Of a stretch of DNA of 10,557 nt, positions 6,815-10,557 are shown one piece after another (the stretch's first letter is position 1; every line of letters begins with the position of its first letter). This DNA comes from Acidobacteriota bacterium. GTDB taxonomy: Bacteria; Acidobacteriota; Polarisedimenticolia; Gp22-AA2. Under the pieces are notes generated by a model that did not search any database, had not been told where the DNA came from, and saw only the letters and a list, made by a program, of their open reading frames with translations. Both the position numbers and the translations under genes were made by a program. The DNA is taken from positions 1 through 10,557 of the forward strand of contig JACQNT010000167.1 in the NCBI GenBank assembly GCA_016202915.1. The letters run 5' to 3'.

Positions 6815-7639
6815 TCAGCAGGGAAAGCCGCGCTGCCGGGCCGCCTCGTACAGCAGGGCGACGGCTGCGGCGTGCACGTTGAGGGAGGAGACGCCGCGGG
6901 CCATCGGGATCCGCGTCCGCCGCGCGGCCGCCGCGAGGATTCCCGGCGGAAGCCCGGCTCCCTCGCTGCCCACGGCGATCGCGGTCGGACGGGCGAGGTC
7001 GAGATCGGCCGGCAGGTCGGATCCGGATGGGTCGGCCGCCACCAGTTGCAGTCCCGCGCCGCGCAGCGCCTGCAGGCATTCCGGGGTCCCGGCGCACGCC
7101 AGCGGAAAGGTGAAGTGGGCTCCCATGGCGGCGCGCACCGCGCGGCTCCCGAAGGGATCGGCGCACCCTTCGAGCGCCAGCAGGCCGCCCGCCGCGAATG
7201 CCCGGGCGCTGCGGATCATCGACCCGAGGTTCCCGGGATCCTGGACCCCGTGGGCGACCAGGACGAGCGAAGGGCTTCGCGCCATGAGGGCCGGCAGGTC
7301 GGAGCCCATCCGGCGCGCGACGAGGATCAATCCCTGGTCGCCGGATCCCTCCACGATCGAGTCGAGGACGCGCGTCGTCGTCCGCGCGATCGGCAGTTCC
7401 GCGGCGCGCAGCCGCTCGAGGACCTGGCGCCCCTCGCCGGTCTCCTCGAGGCACGGGCTGACGAAAGCCTCACGCAGGGGCGCCCTCGCGGCCAGCGCTT
7501 CCTGGGCGAGGTGGATGCCCCAGGCCAGGAAGACGCGCTCCCGGTCCCGCGAGGGCCGGTCGCGCTCCCAGGCGCGGAGGCGGCGCACGGCGGCGTTCCG
7601 CGGGCTGATGACGGTCCTCTCCCGCCGCCGCCGCTTCAC
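6815..7639 (-). CDS. TrmH/SpoU-family RNA 2'-O-methyltransferase
   Basis: The product is a 274-residue SPOUT-fold enzyme expected to methylate a ribose 2'-OH in rRNA or tRNA using S-adenosylmethionine. I place the start at GTG 7639, with a GGGAGGGGAG ribosome binding site upstream; an in-frame ATG at 7690 would add 17 residues that lie over the predicted promoter. The N-terminal ~90 residues (VISPRN, then VFLAWGIHLAQEAL) form the L30e-like substrate-binding domain. The C-terminal domain has motif 1 NLGSMIRSAR, motif 2 AVGSEGAGLP and motif 3 SLNVHAAAVALLYE, including the knot-forming Asn, Arg, Glu and Asn. His replaces the small residue often found after NV in motif 3. The target nucleotide cannot be assigned, so no symbol is given. 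It is divergent from tsaC, another translation gene. Confidence 0.92.
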   Translation of the reverse strand: MKRRRRERTVISPRNAAVRRLRAWERDRPSRDRERVFLAWGIHLAQEALAARAPLREAFVSPCLEETGEGRQVLERLRAAELPIARTTTRVLDSIVEGSGDQGLILVARRMGSDLPALMARSPSLVLVAHGVQDPGNLGSMIRSARAFAAGGLLALEGCADPFGSRAVRAAMGAHFTFPLACAGTPECLQALRGAGLQLVAADPSGSDLPADLDLARPTAIAVGSEGAGLPPGILAAAARRTRIPMARGVSSLNVHAAAVALLYEAARQRGFPC

Positions 7640-9966
7640 GCCGGCGCTCCCCTCCCGGTCCGCCCGGGATCGGTTATAGTCGACCTGCACAGGCCAGGCG
7701 AGCGGAGGGTCCCGACATGCGGCGCGTCCAGCGCATCGACCCGCGCCACCCCGATCCCGGGCTGGTCGCGCGCGCGGCGGAGTTCCTCCGCGCCGGGAAG
7801 CTGGTGGCCTACCCGACCGAGACCTTTTACGGTCTGGGGGCCGACCCGCGCAGCCCGCAGGCCGTGGAGAGGGTGTTCGAGGCGAAGGGGCGCCCGGAGC
7901 GCATGGCCCTGCCTCTCATCGCCGCCGACGAGGCGTCGGTGATGCTGTGCGTGAGCGCTTTCCCGGACAGCGCGCACCGGCTCGCCGCCGCCTTCTGGCC
8001 CGGGGCGTTGACCCTGGTCCTGCCGGCCTCCGCGAGCCTGCCGCCGCGCCTGCTGGGAGGAGGGCATACGGTTGGAGTGCGGATCTCCCCGCATCCCGTC
8101 GCCGCCGCCCTGGCCCGCCTCACCGGAGGCCCCATCGTCGCCACCAGCGCCAACCTGTCGGGGCAGGCCGCGCCGCAGTCGGCGCGGGAGGTGGAGGAGG
8201 CGCTCGGGGAGGCGCTGTCCCTGATCCTCGACGGGGGCGAGACCCGCGGCGGCCTCGCCTCCACGGTCCTCGACCTGACGACCGACCCGCCCCGGGTCGT
8301 CCGGTCGGGCGCGGTGCCGATCTCGGCGATCGGCCAGGTGCTCGGGCGCAGGCTCGATTAGCGATGGCCCCTCGATCCGGGCGCCGGAGGCGCCCGCCTC
8401 CGGCGCCGCCTCGCGGCGCTCTCCCTCCGGCTCCAGGGTGACCTCGCGGAGCACCGAGAAATCGGCCCCGGGCGTGAGCCGGAAGTTCCGCACCCGGGCG
8501 CGCCGGGCCACGACCACATCGCGGTGCCAGAGGCTGACGTAGGGGAGGTCGGCGGCCAGCAGGCGCTGCGCCCTCGCGTAGATGGCCCGGCGGGCGGCCT
8601 CCTCCAGCGTGGCCGCGCCCTCCTCAATCAGGCGGTCCACCTCGGCGTTGCCGTAGGCTCCCCGGTTGAACCCAGCGGGGGGGCGGTGACGCGAGTGGAA
8701 TCGCAGGCGGAGGACATCGGGATCGGTGATCTCCGTCCACATCGACACCACCACCTGGAACCTGCCCGCCTTCAAGTCCTCGTAGAAAGTCGGCCACTCG
8801 TAGGCGCGGACGTCGATCCCGATGCCCACGCGCGCCAGCTGCTGCTGGATGACGGCGGCCTGCTGCAGTGCCAGCTCGCTGGTGGAGGTCTTGTAGGTCA
8901 GGCGGAACCGGACGGCTGGCCCCGGACCGTCGGGGTCCCGGTAGCCGGCGTCCTCCAGGAGGCGCGCGGCCGATGCTGGGTCGGGACCGTAGCGCGCCAC
9001 GTCCGCGGCATAGGCCCAGTGATCCGGCGGGAGCATCCCTGTGGCCAGGGTGGCGGTGCCGCGCAGGAGGTGCCGGACGATCTCCTCCCGGTCGAGGGCG
9101 CGGGCGATCGCCTGGCGCACCCGCCGGTCGGAGAGGATCGGATCGACGCAGTTGAATCCCATGTAGACGTAGTTGCGCCCCGCGCGGGCCTCCACGCGGA
9201 ACCCCTCCGTCCGGCGCAGCCGGGCGATCTGATCGGGCGACAGATCGTTCACGATCAGATCGACGCTTCCCTTGAGCAGCTCCAGCAGGCGCGCCGTCTC
9301 GGAAGGGATGATCTTCAGCCGCAGCCACCGGACCCCGCTCGGGCCCCGGAAGTGGCGCCCGAACCCCTCCAGCAGCAGGTCCTCGTCCTTGCGGTAGCGG
9401 ACCAGCCGGAACGGGCCGGTGCCGACGGGGCGGCGCGCCGCCTCCGGCCCCGCGCCTTCCTTCAGGATCGGCACGTTGAGATTGGTCAGGATCGGCGCGA
9501 ATGGCTCGCGCAGGCGGAACACGACCGTCCCCTCGTCCGGGATCGCGATCGACTCCAGCGCCGCGAGGTCCGCCTTGCGGAAGGAGGGCACCTCGTCCCC
9601 GAGGATCGACAGGTAGGTGGAGCGGACATCGCGCGCGCTCAGGGGGGACCCGTCGTGGAACAGGACGCCCGTCCGGAGGGTGACGATCACCGTCCGCGGG
9701 TCGGGGATGCGCCAGGAAGCGGCGAGATCGGGAACGGGCCGTGCCGCCTCGTCCAGGCGGAAGAGGCCGTTGTACAGGAGGTCGTTGACCCGCTTCGAGG
9801 CCTCGTCCGATCCGAGGCGTGGATCGAGGCTCGCGGGGCCGTTGTCGATCGCCACGGTCAGGGTGAGGGCGGGGTCGAGGGACGCCCCGCACGCCGCCGT
9901 GGCGAGGGCGGCGCCCGCGAGCAGGAGCCGCGCCGCCGCGCGATCCCGGCGCAGCCGCCCTGTCAT
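7636..9966 (-). CDS. Family 5 peptide-type ABC substrate-binding lipoprotein, with stop-less antisense tail
   Basis: The start ATG 9966 shares ATGA with the anmK stop, so translation is probably coupled. Residues 1-26 are a lipoprotein-type signal (basic RLRRDR, hydrophobic core, TAAC with Cys26). Residues ~33-515 are a complete SBP_bac_5 (DppA/OppA/MppA) fold, with VNDLLYNGL, GTGPFRLVRY and VRQAIARALDREEI, ending at EVTLEPEG (508-515, near 8420). Members are normally 500-550 residues, yet no in-frame stop occurs until TGA at 7638-7636. The literal frame is 776 residues, and residues from about 536 on are antisense to tsaC and look like low-complexity shadow. The true gene most likely ends near 8358-8420: a +1 shift would stop at TAA 8360-8358, tail to tail with tsaC. 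The cause may be sequence error, frameshift or stop loss. It would bind peptides outside the membrane; permease and ATPase genes are not in the window. Confidence 0.75.
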   Translation of the reverse strand: MTGRLRRDRAAARLLLAGAALATAACGASLDPALTLTVAIDNGPASLDPRLGSDEASKRVNDLLYNGLFRLDEAARPVPDLAASWRIPDPRTVIVTLRTGVLFHDGSPLSARDVRSTYLSILGDEVPSFRKADLAALESIAIPDEGTVVFRLREPFAPILTNLNVPILKEGAGPEAARRPVGTGPFRLVRYRKDEDLLLEGFGRHFRGPSGVRWLRLKIIPSETARLLELLKGSVDLIVNDLSPDQIARLRRTEGFRVEARAGRNYVYMGFNCVDPILSDRRVRQAIARALDREEIVRHLLRGTATLATGMLPPDHWAYAADVARYGPDPASAARLLEDAGYRDPDGPGPAVRFRLTYKTSTSELALQQAAVIQQQLARVGIGIDVRAYEWPTFYEDLKAGRFQVVVSMWTEITDPDVLRLRFHSRHRPPAGFNRGAYGNAEVDRLIEEGAATLEEAARRAIYARAQRLLAADLPYVSLWHRDVVVARRARVRNFRLTPGADFSVLREVTLEPEGERREAAPEAGASGARIEGPSLIEPAPEHLADRRDRHRARPDDPGRVGRQVEDRGGEAAAGLAPVEDQGQRLPERLLHLPRRLRRGLPRQVGAGGDDGASGEAGQGGGDGMRGDPHSNRMPSSQQARRQARGGRQDQGQRPGPEGGGEPVRAVRESAHAQHHRRLVGGDERQGHALRAPLRLEHPLHGLRAARVGPQTVKGLGRVGHQLPGAEELRRARDQPGIGVARVDALDAPHVGTLRSPGLCRSTITDPGRTGRGAPA
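7673..7680. promoter_or_regulatory. Overlapping divergent -10 boxes for methyltransferase and tsaC
   Basis: The sequence GTTATAGT contains TATAGT on the plus strand (7675-7680) and TATAAC on the minus strand (7678-7673), each one mismatch from TATAAT. The plus start near 7687 would give tsaC a leader of about 30 nt. The minus start near 7666 would give the methyltransferase a similar leader before GTG 7639. I see no good -35 on either side. The flanks form an imperfect dyad, GGTTATAGTCGACC (7672-7685), around GTCGAC. Confidence 0.45.
7717..8361 (+). CDS. tsaC: Threonylcarbamoyl-AMP synthase (YrdC/Sua5 family)
   Basis: The product is a 214-residue single-domain YrdC protein, close to the TsaC length and without the extra C-terminal domain of Sua5. 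It should make threonylcarbamoyl-AMP from threonine, bicarbonate and ATP, the first step toward the t6A37 modification of ANN-decoding tRNAs in the cytosol. Diagnostic motifs are YPTETFYGLGAD (32-43), KGRP (57-60) with a nearby LPL, and SANLSG near residue 145. GGAGGG (7704-7709) lies seven bases before ATG 7717. It diverges from an RNA methyltransferase gene, in keeping with a translation role. The whole gene is covered on the other strand by the stop-less frame of the substrate-binding protein, but the family motifs leave no doubt that this is the coding strand here. Confidence 0.95.
   Translation: MRRVQRIDPRHPDPGLVARAAEFLRAGKLVAYPTETFYGLGADPRSPQAVERVFEAKGRPERMALPLIAADEASVMLCVSAFPDSAHRLAAAFWPGALTLVLPASASLPPRLLGGGHTVGVRISPHPVAAALARLTGGPIVATSANLSGQAAPQSAREVEEALGEALSLILDGGETRGGLASTVLDLTTDPPRVVRSGAVPISAIGQVLGRRLD
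8380..8407. terminator. Strong 12-bp hairpin at convergent 3' ends
   Basis: GGCGCCGGAGGC (8380-8391) and GCCTCCGGCGCC (8396-8407) are perfect complements around the 4-nt loop GCCC, 19 bp after the tsaC stop. In a tail-to-tail gap this would serve both strands, but no T-tract follows on either, so it is not a classical intrinsic terminator. It may act with Rho or protect 3' ends. It overlaps the C-terminal codons of the substrate-binding protein. Confidence 0.45.
8403..8419. repeat. Second hairpin competing with the 8380-8407 stem
   Basis: GCGCCGC (8403-8409) and GCGGCGC (8413-8419) pair perfectly around CTC. Bases 8403-8407 are also used by the larger stem, so the two structures exclude each other. 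GC-rich DNA produces such pairs easily, so function is uncertain. Confidence 0.3.
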
Positions 9967-10557
9967 CTCCCGGGTCGCCCCGGCACGATGGTTCCGAGGA
10001 CCACCGGGTTCAACGCGCCGGTTGCCGCCGGGAGGTTGTTCGCCACCCCGAGGATCGTCTCGTTCGCCAGGAGGGCGAAGGCGACCGCCTCCTTGGACGC
10101 CGCGGGCAGGCCGTAGTCGTCGCTCTGCTTGATCGACAGCTCAGGGATCGCCTGGCGCAGCTGGTCCATGAGGAATTCGTTGCGGGCCCCGCCGCCCGAG
10201 ACGATCGCCTCCTCGTACACGTTCTGAGGCATCACGAACCGCCGGCAGGCGACGGCGATCAACTCCGCGGTGAAGCGCGTCACCGTGGCGATCAGATCGT
10301 TCTGCGGCAGGCCGGCGTTCTCCTGCATGATGCGCTCCAGGAACGGCTTGCCGAACTCCTCCCGGCCGCAGGACTTGGGGGGCGGGGCTTTGAGGTACGG
10401 GTGCCCCATGAGACGCTCGAGAAGCGGCGCGGAGACGGCGCCGCTTCGAGCATAGCGGCCGCCGTGATCGAACGCCTCGCGGCCGCCGGTCAGGCGCGAC
10501 ACCAGGCCGTCGATCACCATGTTGCCGGGCCCGATGTCGAACCCCAGGACGCGATCG
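9963..10557 (-). CDS. anmK: Anhydro-N-acetylmuramic acid kinase, 3' part (5' end off window)
   Basis: The last 197 codons are visible; the frame runs through the right edge, where D-R-V-L-GFDIGPGNMVIDG precedes the first internal Met at 10520, so that Met is not the start. AnmK is usually about 370 residues, so roughly half is missing. The enzyme hydrolyses and phosphorylates 1,6-anhydro-MurNAc with ATP to MurNAc-6-phosphate in cytosolic peptidoglycan recycling. Family marks seen are FDIGPGNM, IVSGGGARNEFLM, the GLPAASKEAVAFALLANETI-type segment and the terminal NLPAATGA with PVVLGTIVPG. The stop TGA (9965-9963) overlaps the ATG of the substrate-binding lipoprotein (ATGA), linking wall-sugar recycling to solute capture. 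The promoter lies outside the window. Confidence 0.95.
   Translation of the reverse strand, partial: DRVLGFDIGPGNMVIDGLVSRLTGGREAFDHGGRYARSGAVSAPLLERLMGHPYLKAPPPKSCGREEFGKPFLERIMQENAGLPQNDLIATVTRFTAELIAVACRRFVMPQNVYEEAIVSGGGARNEFLMDQLRQAIPELSIKQSDDYGLPAASKEAVAFALLANETILGVANNLPAATGALNPVVLGTIVPGRPGR

Noticed and set aside
7640..7690. ATG 7690 as the methyltransferase start
   Set aside because: It would place coding sequence over the divergent -10 boxes; GTG 7639 has a good ribosome binding site and starts just before the conserved domain.

Overview
The window is about 10.5 kb of very GC-rich DNA, around 70% by eye, with strong G/C at third codon positions. The gene content (an NtrC-type regulator, a receiver-PilZ protein, a multi-PAS histidine kinase, and compact high-GC housekeeping genes) suits an environmental Gram-negative lineage such as Acidobacteriota or a deltaproteobacterium-like group. 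This assignment is an inference and no marker gene settles it. The left edge carries the 5' end of a transposase that resembles the ISAzo13 family.

Region 1 (1-331) is the transposase fragment, then an unusually AT-rich stretch with four TGACG/TGACA repeats spaced 21-23 bp and one perfect dyad, then a textbook sigma-54 (-24/-12) promoter at 279-294. It reads into an NtrC-family activator (332-1780). The layout of promoter, upstream sites and enhancer-binding protein gene suggests autoregulation.

Region 2 (1830-6802) is a tightly packed same-strand signalling cluster: a partly degenerate receiver fused to PilZ, a single-domain CheY-like receiver, a protein with a dead GGDEF and an apparently intact EAL domain, and a membrane-anchored three-PAS histidine kinase. 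Together with the NtrC-type gene it looks like a phosphorelay joined to cyclic-di-GMP turnover and sensing. The output process (pili, motility, exopolysaccharide or other) is not visible here.

Region 3 (6815-8361) holds two translation-related genes facing apart from a shared promoter region: a TrmH/SpoU-family RNA 2'-O-methyltransferase on the minus strand and tsaC (threonylcarbamoyl-AMP synthase) on the plus strand.

Region 4 (8358-10557, minus strand) holds the 3' part of anmK (peptidoglycan recycling), overlapped by ATGA with a family 5 (peptide-type) substrate-binding lipoprotein. This pairing suggests recovery of cell-wall fragments. The lipoprotein frame has no stop at its expected end: it stays open antisense to all of tsaC and closes in a GTGA overlap with the methyltransferase start. 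A strong pair of competing hairpins sits where the stop would be expected. No tRNA, rRNA, CRISPR array or phage gene was seen.
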